Origin: Chrysomallon squamiferum
Taxonomy: Eukaryota; Mollusca; Gastropoda; Neomphalida; Peltospiridae
Reading direction: 5' to 3'
Assembly: GCA_012295275.1 (NCBI GenBank)
Contig: CM022668.1
Coordinates: 263,157-327,156, forward strand
Length of the DNA: 64,000 bases
Below are positions 14,158-26,612 of this stretch, one piece after another (the first letter of the stretch is position 1; each line of letters begins with the position of its first letter). The notes below the pieces were generated by a model that worked only from the letters and a program-made list of their open reading frames with translations, was not told the DNA's origin and did not search any database. The position numbers and the translations under genes are program-made.

Positions 14158-14424
14158 CTAATACGTTGTCCGTACCACAGTTCACATGAAATGAAACAAC
14201 GGTGAGCAAAGCTTATAAAGTTATATATATAAATATAGTATATTATATTATATATACTATACAGTATTATACGTCTATACTACCTATAGACAGTATAGTA
14301 TTATAGTGCTTACATTTTTATTTCATATGAACTGTGGTACGGCCAACGTATTAGAATAAAATGTTGTAAATTGTCACATACGTTTATATTCTGCCATTAG
14401 GCGCTTTAACGCAGAACCTGCCAT
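12430..14424 (-). CDS. UBE2G2: Ubiquitin-conjugating enzyme E2 G2
   Basis: Cytosolic E2 that accepts ubiquitin from E1 and, with ER-membrane E3 ligases, builds K48 chains in ER-associated degradation. Five coding exons in transcription order: 14424-14382 ([14 protein letters not shown]), 13872-13791, 13662-13544, 13187-13047, 12542-12430. They total 498 nt, which is 165 codons plus TAG, the same length as the vertebrate enzyme. All junctions are GT-AG and keep phase. Visible family marks are the HPN motif (residues 79-81), the active-site cysteine at residue 89 in [12 protein letters not shown], and the long acidic loop after it ([17 protein letters not shown]) that marks the G2/Cdc34-like class. 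The C-terminus reads VRKSLGL. The gene is head-to-head with TOP2. Intron 1 contains a MITE and introns carry long TG runs. The start ATG opens the conserved MAG sequence, so the start is secure. Confidence 0.96.
12963..12988. repeat. (GT)n microsatellite in last UBE2G2 intron
   Basis: GT dinucleotide run just 3' of the penultimate exon. Similar TG runs lie at about 13258-13286 (intron between exons 3 and 4 of the coding order) and 14117-14155 (intron 1, abutting the MITE). Confidence 0.8.
14156..14356. mobile_element. MITE-like foldback element in UBE2G2 intron 1
   Basis: A 36-bp terminal inverted repeat, 14156-14191 against 14321-14356, differs at two positions. It begins TTCTAATACGTTG and contains CCGTACCACAGTTCA. 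The 129-bp interior is TA-rich and itself partly palindromic (TACTATAC arms). There is no coding capacity, so it looks like a non-autonomous DNA transposon. If the target duplication is TA, the true terminus would be ATACGTTG. The left end abuts a (GT)n run. Confidence 0.75.
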
Positions 14425-15394
14425 ATTTCTAAAGATTCTAACTAAGTTATATGACCGGATATATTTGTTATAGCTGTAAAATAGTCAGTTTCACTTTTTG
14501 GGCACAATGCATCAAACTTAAACAACGTTTATTTCCTTATACGCATGCGCTCTCGATTAGTCTTGATCATAGTAAAACGTCTAAACGAGACTAAACTATG
14601 CATAGCTCATCAACCAATAAATCAATATTGAGTATTCTAACACAACGCCTTAATGATATGTACTTAAAATCGATTTAGATAACTGATTTAAAATGTTTAG
14701 AGAATTGATTAGTTTATTAAAGGTAATTTTTAAAGGTTAAAATCAAAATCTATTATTATTATTATTTTCTTTGTTTTTGTTTTTCTTATTTTTCTTCTTC
14801 TTCTTTTATTTATTTATTTATTTATTTTTTTTTTTTTTAAATTATAAAATATTATTCTTCAAACTGGTAGTTGGTATACGTACATGTATATGAAATACAT
14901 AAGGTTTCCAGATCATAAGAAAACATTCTGGGCCTATGCCTTTACGGTGTTTCCTAACCGTACGAAAATTGAAAAGCATACAAAGAAACAAACAAAAACT
15001 AAACTAGAATAATAATAACATTCCATCAAATCTACGTCAAATATGGAACTATTATTTCTATTAATTTATTCAGCCGATATCTTGATATGGTTACCAATGA
15101 TGTTAGACTTTCGCAGGCGCAATGTGGAGAACATCATATTAACCAAATTATGTTTAGATTATATCAGATGTATTTTGAGGTACCAGCTCTCTAGCGCCTA
15201 GCTTCATTAAGGGTTGTGGAACTGTTTTAATAATCGTATATATATATATAATTTGAATCTTTATCTCTTAATTAAAATACAATAATGATTTTGCTGAACA
15301 AAAATTTTAATAGGACTGTAGGTGACATCACATACACACGGCAGAATTTATGACGTCATCAATTTACTTCTGCTCCACATGCACCAAAATAAAA
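14425..15394. promoter_or_regulatory. Shared bidirectional promoter region of UBE2G2 and TOP2
   Basis: The two start codons face away from each other across about 970 bp with locally raised CpG content. A perfect CRE palindrome TGACGTCA lies at 15351-15358, 37 bp before the first TOP2 ATG. A TTTATT-rich stretch sits at about 14805-14840. No TATA box can be assigned with confidence. Confidence 0.5.
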
Positions 15395-15407
15395 ATGCCT
15401 GCTAAAA
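15395..15407 (+). other. TOP2: TOP2 first coding exon
   Basis: The 13-nt coding part reads MPAK plus one base, followed by the donor GTAAGT. It is phase 1. It joins in frame to either of the two following small exons but not directly to the exon at 18373, where it would meet TGA after three codons. A CRE lies just upstream. Confidence 0.7.
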
Positions 15408-16328
15408 GTAAGTCGTTTTTCACATAGCCAAATTAAGCTGAAACGTCGATTTATGATGTCCTAATCTACAATATTAATTATTATTCAAAAATATTATTCA
15501 AACAGCTGGATTTTGTTGTGTTCTTTTGTCAGAATTCCTTGAAAACTGTTGTTATTTTTCAGTTTATTTATGGTACATATGATACAGTGCTTATTTTTTG
15601 TTTTGTCTTTTTTGCTTTTGTTTGGTTTTGCTGTTTCTTCTTATTTTATGTATTGTTGTGTTTTCCGTTGTCAGCCAATCTCTACACAATTAAACAATAC
15701 CGTGCACGGACAAACTAGTCTGTAATTTGAAAAATTCGTACTTTCTGCCGTTACCCGACCGTCCCCGCGCCGTGCTAGCTTTGTCCGTCCGTTTTTAGGT
15801 ATCCGAGAATACAAATTTTTAATAACTTTTTGCTTTTCTTTTTAATTTCCCGGCGAAAAAATACGTTAAAATAAATAAATAAATCAGAAAGAAAACGAAA
15901 AATCAATCTGAAACGTAGATCTGGTATTATTTGTGTAAAGTTTATCGATCGAACAGCTAGCTTCTAGAAAAGTTATCCCATTTGGCCGTATAAATCGATA
16001 AATTGTAAACAAACATGATTAATTCATGTGATCAAAGTACTGCCATTTGATTGAATATTTATTTTTAATTTATGGATTAAAGTATGATGATTATATCTCT
16101 ATATAATTAGCTATACCTTTATGTAAGATTGAATTGTAATCTCAAACAGTCATCTTGATATCCTGAAAAGTTCACTGTGATCTTGCTTTTTAAGGGAGAT
16201 ACGAGAATTTAATGAACTTCGGTAAGAGCACTTGCAGCAGCACTCTGAAATCACAGGATTTACCTGAAAATAAGATTGTCATTACTCCATTATCTTTCAA
16301 GTTACTAACATAAATATTTTAATGAACG

Positions 16329-16372
<44 letters not shown>

Positions 16373-19300
16373 GCTCTTTTCAGTTTTTCAGTGACTTTAT
16401 TTTCAAATCAGCTTTACTAAAGGTTAGGTATTCCTATATTCGAAAAAGTATGAAGAAATTACTGTAAATAAACAAGAATGGAGGTGGCCGATATGTTCCA
16501 AGACAATTTGATGCTGGATATCATGAATATTTGGATGAAAATTTAAAATTTAAGTTAAATGTTCAAACTTCTTTAACGTTGTGTATTTGCATTAGCTAAA
16601 AATTTATCTCTTTTGTCTGTATTATTATTATTATTATTAAATAAAGTAATAGTGATCTCACAGAGTATAAATAAATAACAAAATAATAAAATAACGTTAA
16701 GTAATTACGAATCGGTGAATTGCGGTACTTTCGCAGGAACAAAACTAGCCACACCGGATGTAATGCTTCCTATCTATGAAGCTAGTAACATTAGCGATTG
16801 GTTCAGCAAATAAATTTGCGAAACCGTTGCCCAATCAAATACAACTTTATGTTTTCTGGCAATATGGCGCGTTATTATTGATCTACCGACAGACTCCTTA
16901 TTTTCATAATTTTAAAAAAATTCTGTTATCTCTGCACAGTAAGTTTGTTCAGATCGAAAGATCGTTATATGATACGTATAATATAGCTGCAGCATCCTTA
17001 TTTATGAATCCAGCATCAAATTTTTCTTCTTTTCCATGTTTGAATCGTGAGGCATTTCATTGTCTCGTCTCAAGTCTGCTTTTCTTGGAACATTTTGACA
17101 ATCCCTTTCAAGTTTCATTGTTTCAAAAATTATTGTTATGTATCTTAAGATATCTGCATTTAAATACATAGCTATTAAAACATTTTTTTTTAATGTCATC
17201 CCAATTTATTCGTTAACTTTGCAGCTAAAAACTGCATATTAATAACTGATCGCTTACAGTTTGAGAAAATAGTACCGCGAGATCAGCTTGGAAAATTAAG
17301 GTTACTGATTACCGTGATTTTTGAACTTCATCTAGCGAATCTAAGTGATGTCTGATAGTAACTGATATTTCACAAATTTCGATTTTTGCAGAAAGGGCAA
17401 AGATGACTCAAGCGGACCTGAAATGGAACGTAAGTGTATTTATTTTATTTGTATTTTATTATTATTATTATTATTTTTTTTCTTTTTTTATTATTATTTT
17501 TTTTTTTTTTACTCTTAAGCGCGTGTGGATACCACGTGGTCTTAATAGTTGTGTGTCGTGTCGTGAGATTGGTCAGGGTACGTGTCAGTACAGTTTTCTC
17601 GTTTTTGATTGGTCTAAAATGCCGGGCAAATTTTAAAATGAATATTTTTGTTATCCTGCATGAATCGACCTGCAGTATTGTGATAATGTTTAATTAAGAA
17701 GTATTTTACGTACATCTTTATTGTGTAATAGACTTCATTGTTAGGAAAAATGGCTGCCAAAGGGCCACTAAAAGTAAGTGAAACCAGTTTTGTTCATTTA
17801 CTAGATTTAGAGTTTTGAAATCCCATTATAATCTAGAATGTTAATGTTTAAATTTATTAAGATAAACTACTTAAATATTAATAATAACCAAATAATAGTC
17901 ACAACAGTGAGTGTACAGTTAATTCAAATATTTAATGGCTGTATATTTTTTATCTCAGTTATTGTTTTTAGTTCATGGTTTTAATTGTTTATCATCTGTT
18001 TTAATAGATTAGGAAATGAATTTCAAAAATCCAACTGACCAATTTTATTTTTATGCTGAGAAAAAAAAGGAAACGTGCACAATTCAATTCAGTGATTATA
18101 CTGAGAGAAAAGCAATGGATTGGTGACACTCTAGAACCCAGTTAGCTTTATTTACAAGGAAAAAAGAACATGTACACCAAATTAAAATTATAGACTTAGT
18201 TTACAGCGTTTTAAAATTGTTTAATCATTTGTAATGTATATTGGTCATTGGGTGGTTGTGTTATCAGATCACCTCATTGCTAAAAAGTAATTGTAATGTA
18301 GTAGTGATATCTGCATTAATCATTTTATTTTATTTTAAATTTAACATTCAGTTTATATTTTTTGTTTCCTAGGCAATGTTTGAAAACATGCAGGCCAAGA
18401 CAGACAAGGCAATACAGAAGTCAAAGCTGACAGAGTCTGGTAATGATTTCTTGGACCATGCTGATGCTGGTGATGCAAAGCCAAAAGGAGGAAGTAAACA
18501 AGGGAAGAAGTTGTCAGTGGAGAGGATTTACCAGAAGAAAACACAATTAGAACACATTCTTCTCAGACCTGACACTTATATTGGATCAGTGGAGGCCGTC
18601 ACACAGGTATACCTATCATTTGAGAAATACTGACTTGATCGTGCAAAGCGACACAGAAAATGTTTCAGTATGAGATAATCTCAGACAGCTAAATTTTCTG
18701 TATTTTTAAAATTAAAATAAGGAGTAATATAAAATAATAAAATAAAAACAAGTAGCATACCTTGACTTACTAGTTTTCAGAGTTAAAGGTAGTCACCCAG
18801 TCGATTTTTTGCTTTGAATTGTAAGCCCAAATCTGAGTTACAAGCTAGTTGGCACAATGAACAACTGGACATCCACCCAGCATCCAGCATCTCACTTGTT
18901 TGCTTCACGTTACGTCTCCACTGAAGCAACTCTGTTCTGTTGTGCTCACATTTTTTGCAGTTTCGTGCAAAAATTTCTTTTTTTTCATGTTACCAGTCTT
19001 CAAAAGTGCAGAATTGACAAACTCTCTTAGATTATTTGCTAAAAAGTGCCGTTAGTATTTATTTTTTAATGCTAAAAAATACTGTTAGCTTGACAAACTG
19101 AAGCCTGCAGATGACAGTAATTATAGACAGATTTGAGGTGATGTTGTAATAATTAACATGTTTTGATAATTTTGGCAAATGGGGATGGATATTTTTTAAT
19201 TTTGGGCACATGGCAGGCTCCAAAAAGAGGCTGCTATCCTATTCCTGCATAGGGGAGACATTAAACATAAAATGTTTTCTATCATATTATAAAGAAGCAG

Positions 19301-22300
19301 TGTGTATTGTTTTTTAATTAAAGTTTGGAGTAATATAAAATGTTTTCTATCATATAAACATACAGCTTTCTGTGTTTTGAAACAGAATTTGTTTTTAATT
19401 ACTGTTATATTATTTCTTTCTTTTATTAACAGCAAATGTGGGTGATGGATGAGGATAAGGAGAACATGATTCTGAGAGAAATCACATTCGTGCCTGGTCT
19501 CTACAAAATATTTGATGAAATTCTTGGTGAATTGTCCTTATTTATCCTAGATATTTAAATTTATCTTCATAATTACAGCAGGTGCTTACAACATGCAGGC
19601 ATATAAATGATTCAGATGTATAATGAAAAATATATGAATTGTGTGTTCTTAAAATCTAGTCTAAGAAGTTTGCAGATATAAGCACCATAATATAATGTAT
19701 TTAGAAAACCTGCTAATTATTTCTGAAAACTTTTCAGTTCTCCCAAAAATTTGTTAGTCAGTTTGTAAATATATTCTTTTTATTTTGTAGTAAATGCTGC
19801 AGATAATAAGCAGAGAGATCCTAGCATGAACTGCATAAAAATTGATGTAGATGCGTAAGTGATTGGTTTTTCTATTTGACATAACTTGTTATAGATAGTA
19901 TTCTTTTTTAGCAGTTATTTGAATGGATAATTTCATGAATGAATGTAGATCTTCTCAAATGTTAAGCTTTAATTGTTTAAATCCAATTGGCTTTGCCTTT
20001 AACTTTAAATAAATCAACAAAGCTTTTATTTTTATTTTTTATTATTATCAATATCATATTTAAATATTTATTATCAATATTACATTTTAAATTTATTGTT
20101 TTCTGTACAAATTATTAAATACACTTTTATTTTCTTTATTACTTTGTAGAGAAAATAATAAGATAAAAATCTGGAACAATGGTAAAGGCATTCCTGTGGT
20201 TGAACACAAAACAGAAAAGATGTATGTACCTACAATGATTTTTGGACACCTTCTGACATCCAGTAACTACGATGACTCAGAAAGGAAGGTTACAGGTATA
20301 CAATTATTCACATCTGTTTGTAAATTAAAATTATAATTTCTAACAACAAAATAAAAAGTGAAAAAAGATAATACTAAAGAAAATGAAATAACTTTGGCAA
20401 AAGAAAAGGTAAATTTGCCTGAAATTCAGGTAGACTGATGTTTTGTTGTAATGTTATTACAGTGATTTGTTTTTTGTTTGTTTTCTTTTTCTATTTAGTG
20501 TCTCTTGTATTGGCTACCAGCAGCATAACCGATACAATTGGTCGAAACTGTTAAAAGTTCAGATTTTGTCCATTTTCCTCCACTCCCAAATCCCTTCTAT
20601 AAACCCTACCATAAAAAACAAATACATGTAACTGAAGAGTTCTTTGTATGAGTGTTAAATGTGGTGGGGAGTAAACACACTTCTGTGCCCGTGGTCAGCA
20701 ATTAACAGCGTTGAATGTAAAGTCCTAAAATAGGATTGCTGTACAAACACCTGGATTGTTTTCACAAAAATGGCTTCATAGTTTTTTTAGCACCACTGGG
20801 AGGGTCAAAGTTCAATCTTTCTAACCGCGCGCGTATCATTGCTGGCAATGACTTCTATCAAAAGTTGTGTCCAAAAATGTACTTTTTCATGCCTTCAAAC
20901 CAATTTTGAAAAAAATGGCTGTTCACAGGATCAAATGAAAGATCATTCAATTATCTTTTGAACAATGTGCAAAAAGAAGCTCTGCATTTGAAAGTAGCAC
21001 GTGCTTAGCAAAATCACCATTATGTTACATTTTCGACAGAACGAAATCACTGTAGATTTTATGTACAGCTAGAAAGGTTTGGAACTGTTTAAAATGATTA
21101 TATTTATATGTTGTTTATATTTTTAATAACTTGTTGGCTGCTTGTTTTTCTTGAATGTTCCTACTTTTTGCGTATACATTATAGCATGTGGGTAGTGAAA
21201 TCACGTTGTGAAATAAACAATTAAATTGTTTTGCCAATTACTATCTTCCGTTTAAAGCCATTTTGCTTTCAAAATTCTTCTGATAAACAGGGAATTAAGA
21301 ATCATAAACATAACAAACTATACTACATAATAGAACAATGTATTCAGGGGTATTGATGGAATGCTGAATAAAAATCTAATCACTTTTTTAAAAATATAAA
21401 GGTCAGATGATAGGTAACTTTTGTTTGCTGTCAAATGATTATATACATTTTATTAATACCCGCAACAACTTTCTGGAGTTGACTCGAAGGATTAGCTGAG
21501 TTTATGTATTGCAAAGGATTATGGTTAAATATCAAATGCTTGTAGACCTTTTAAGTAACATTTACATATATATGATATATACACATCACAGTATCTTAAC
21601 CTACCAATTATTTAATAGAGTGAGAATTGAAGCTACTTATGTAAATACGGTTGTGCTGTTCTATATAAATTGAAACGGTAATTTTTGTTATGGGCTTGGC
21701 AGAAATTTTGTTTAATTAAAAATGTTAGATTCAAGTATGTCGTTTGAAAGATCTTGATAAATTGTTCACAGCACAGGTTGAATTTGTCAAATAAGACAAA
21801 AGCTGAAACCACAGTGTCTGTTTGAACTTTTATTCATTCTGCCATGTGTCATTTTGAAAATGTTGGCATGTTTAGCATTTTATTGTGAACACATACAAAC
21901 ATACAGGTCTGAAAAAAATTGAGCTCATTTAGCAAGTTGGTCCCATCATTCTTGTTGATTTTCAGCCTTTTGTGTCAATTACTTTTCAAACTACAGTTGA
22001 TCAAAGTAGTCCTTTCTGCTAATTAGCCAAAATAGGGCTGAAAACCGACCAAATACTTGTCATACTAATTTGCAAATATCTTTTGAACCCTTGGAGATAG
22101 TCATAATTTTTGGTGTGTTTTCATTCTTTTTGCTACAGCTTTCATTATGTGCTATTTTTTTTTTGTGTGCATATTATGTGAAATTAAAGTCAGAAAAAAT
22201 TTGGCTGTCAGTACCTACTTGTATATATTTTTGTTTGTTTTCAGGTGGTAGAAATGGCTATGGTGCAAAACTTTGCAACATTTTCAGTAGCAAGTTCATT

Positions 22301-25300
22301 GTTGAAACATCATGCAAGGAATATCATAAATGTTTTAAACAGGTGATAACATTAATCTCTTCAGTTGCAGTATTATAATTTATTTTAAATGTTAACATTA
22401 AAGGTATGCGAATCATTAGCAGTAATAATGAAATATAATACTGATGTAATTTTGTGCTGAGGCATTGTCAAACAATTTATTTAGCAGTTCTAGAATTTAT
22501 TTATTTGAATTATTAATATTTGGTTTTATGACAAATATTTGTATATTAAAGTTTTGTTAGAAGAAGACATAAGACATTTACAACTGACATGTATTCAAGT
22601 ACTTCAGGGTTCTTTGATTGAAGATGCCCTTATCTTTGGGTTATTAGGTCCTGTGTCCCCTTATGGCCGTGCTTAGTATACTGATTTAAAATAGTCATTT
22701 TATCTTATGCATGTTCTTAACTTGTTCAAAATGGCTTATACAAAACCCACAACTGATAGGCTGAGAGGATAGACATCAGTATGCTTGTAGCACTGTTCTG
22801 AATTCTGAAATGGATCTGCCCAAGGATTTTGGTACAGAACAGTAATTCTTATTTTCAGTCTTCATAACTTTAATTAACTATACTATTTTTATTTTTATTT
22901 TCTAGACGTGGGCTAATAACATGGGGAGAACAAAAGAGCCAACTATTGGAGACAGTAAAGAAAATGATTTCACATGTGTGACATTTTTTCCTGATCTAGA
23001 CAAGTTCAAAATGACCTGTTTAGACAAAGATACAGTGGCTTTGTTTTCTCGTAGAGCATATGATATTGCAGCCACAACAAAAGGTGTTAAAGTTTTTCTG
23101 AATGGAAAAAGGTTACCAGTATGTAATCATTGTTTGTATTATTATTTAAATTTTTAAATTTTTGTTGTGGTTAGTTCTAATGGATTTATTTACAGGTATA
23201 TTTATAAATTAATTAAAAATTGTGTTACTATGTTATATTGTTTTAATTATTAACTTCAAAAGTGAAGAAAAGTTCATAAAGTTATTTGGCTGATAAATTC
23301 TTTAATATTGAATCTGCTATGTAATTGATGTTAATAATAAAGAAATGTTTTAATTAGTAGAATTAAAAAGTTTGATACATAATGCATTACAAAATTATTA
23401 TTCATTTTATTAACAGAATAATTAAGTTAAAACAAATGTATTTTTCAGGTGAAAAATTTCAAAGACTATGTAGATCTTTACATAAAGAACAAGACAGACG
23501 AAGCAGGAGCACCTTTAAAACTTGTTCATGAATGTCCCAATGAGAGGTGGGAGGTGGCTGTAACGCTTAGTGACAAGGGCTTCCAGCAGGCGAGTTTTGT
23601 AAACAGCATAGCTACAACAAAGGTATATTATACATAATATACAATACTTTATTATAATTGAAAATCTGCTGCAAAATATATTTCTAGAAGTTCTGAATCG
23701 TATCACAATTTTTATCCATAATGATGTTGAAAAATGAACAACCTCAATAAAAATATTTAAAAATAAAAAAACTATTTTTATTTTTTTAAACTGATCAGTT
23801 TTATCACAAGTTTATAAAAATTTTAATGATCCTGCATTACTGTTTGAGCAGAAAACCTTTTGAATTTTCTTATTGAATATTGATTTTTCGTTAATACTGT
23901 TAAAATGAATAATACTAGGTTTATTGATTTATCCATTTATCTTCTCTTTATTGAATTGAATGTTTTTGTTTTATAATTGTGTAGCATCCTCTTCTTAATG
24001 CTTGAAACTGGTCTTTTATTTTGTTAATAATCTGTGTAATCACAGGTTTTATATAATCATGTTTATTAACATTGTCTGAATTCTTATGTCAGTGTTTGTT
24101 TTCTGTCAGGGTGGACGTCATGTAGACTATGTATGTGACCAACTTGTCACCAAGCTAATAGAAATTGTGAAAAAGAAAAACAAAGGTGGGGTGAACATCA
24201 AACCATTTCAGGTGAGTAAAATCAACTTTTGAAATTTAAATTCAGACCAGAGTTAATTAACACTTTTGGTGTCATTGGTGTGATATGACAAATTATAAGA
24301 CTGCTGTTAGCAAAAATATCTCAACATACAGCATTAGTTTAAATAAGCCTTAATATTTCACTTTGGTCATTTATCCCAAACATGGCATGAGAATTATGTG
24401 TTGTACCAAAGCTTGGTGCTATTAGATGAGATTAATAGTTTTACCTCTTATAAGAGTATAACTATTTTGTTTCTTTAGTGAGATGTGCATTGTGCTGAAA
24501 AAAATAAGGTCAGAAATGGTACACTGTTTAATTTCAGGTGAAAAGTCACATGTGGATATTTGTCAACTGTTTGATAGAAAACCCAACATTTGACTCACAG
24601 ACCAAGGAAAACATGACACTGCAAGCAAAGACTTTTGGTTCTAAGTGTCACCTCTCCGAAAAGTTCATAACACAGGTAAATTTATGTTTTCTATTTTGCT
24701 TGTCTGAACAGAAAACTAAAACTAAATGAAAATATCGGTGATTTGAAAAAAATTCTTTCTGGATTTTACATACAGTCATTGTTATCAGTAAAGGACTAGA
24801 TTTTTTTAATTTTAATTAAGATATGTAATCCATATATCGGATTTTTCAGTTATTGTCATAGATTTTATTGATGCCATGATCTTTACCTATTAATATCTAT
24901 CTCTTTATCATGTTCTTTTTCCAAAGTATTTTAATTTTTCATTTTCAGAATTATATAGAGCTACAAAAGTAAGCAAGATAACTTGCTGACTGCACCTAAG
25001 ATGATTCTCTTCAGGAAATCAGATTTTTATCATTATGATCTTGTTTTATTATTATATTTTTTTATATATATATATATATATATAGAAATCATGATTTAAA
25101 ATTCATTATCTAGGTCAGTAAATGTGGCATCATTGAGAGCATCATCAGCTGGATGAAATTCAAGGCACAGGCACAGCTCAACAAGAAGTGCCATGCATCA
25201 AAACACTCCAAGCTGAGGGGTATACCCAAACTGGATGATGCTAATGATGCAGGGACAAAGAACTCTCCATATTGCACTCTGATTCTAACAGAGGGAGATT

Positions 25301-26552
25301 CAGCTAAGACACTGGCTGTGGCAGGGCTGGGAGTTGTAGGGCGTGACCGGTATGGTGTGTTCCCTCTCAGGGGAAAGGTCCTCAATGTACGAGAAGCAAG
25401 CCATAAACAGGTACACTGTACTCATTTTTCTCTTTTATGTTGTCTATTGACTTGCTTTTTTGTTTTTCCTTTATAATCTACGTTCTTTTGTTCTCCAAAC
25501 TTTTACATTCAGTGTTTGTCTTAGTTTTGTTTATACCTTTTATTTTAAAACTATTTCGCTCTGTTTCAGTCAGTGACTGAATGCATATCTCTATTTTGCT
25601 GTCCCAGTCCATACATCTCTTGTTCTCACTCTTTTCATGCTTCCACAGAATGACTTAATTTGAAAATGTCTGTTAACACACAGATCATGGATAATGCTGA
25701 GATTAACAACATTGTTAAAATCATGGGACTGCAGTTCAAGGAGAAGTACGAATCACCTGAATCAATTCGGTCTCTGCGATACGGTAAAATCATGATCATG
25801 ACTGATCAGGATCAGGATGGATCTCACATTAAAGGTCTCCTCATCAACTTCATCCACCACTTCTGGCCCAATCTGCTCAAGCACAACGTTGTGGAGCAGT
25901 TCATCACACCTATCGTCAAGGTGATAGAATCATTCAGTTTATTAAGCTATATTAACTAAGCTTGGCATAAAACTCTATGAAATTTTTGTTTTGATTCTAT
26001 AACATTCAGGTTAATATTAGAATTTTTTAAAAAGAAATAATGTTCAATTACTCACCACTTCATAATCTGTATTGGTTTTGTTTCATTCTTAAAATACATT
26101 CCAGCATTCATTCAAATTCTTTTCTGATAATCTGTATTTGAGCATTGCAGCTTTAATTTTTTTTCTCTTCATAGATGATATGACTAATATTTATTTTCTT
26201 TATCTTTTTTGTTAAGTACATTGAATCTTTTTCAGTTTTAGTATTTGTCATCATTAATTTCCAACAAATGAGAAAATAACCAATTGCATTTTGATAGGGG
26301 TTGTCTGTCTTACTCTCTCTTTTTTTTTCATTTTCTTTGTCTGTAAGACATGTTTTAAAACTTTTTTTTAACCCCAGGTGTCTAAAGGTAAACAAGAACA
26401 TGCATTTTACAGCATGCCTGAGTTTGAGGAGTGGAAAAACAACACAGACAACTGGCACACATGGAAAGTAAAGTACTACAAAGGTGTTTATTTTTTATTT
26501 TCTAAATATTTACTTGTGTGCACCTCCAGTTAACATGGGGATACATGCATAC

Positions 26553-26612
<60 letters not shown>

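Noticed and set aside
16776-17171. 131-codon plus-strand frame MKLVTLAIGSANKFAK... between TOP2 exon 1 and exon 2a
   Set aside because: No family resemblance, lies within a TOP2 intron on the same strand, has no splice-site support and is of average composition. It is the best of the rejected frames, so a database search would be decisive.
25110-25385. 91-codon minus-strand frame antisense to a TOP2 exon
   Set aside because: Shadow of the TOPRIM exon 25114-25410.
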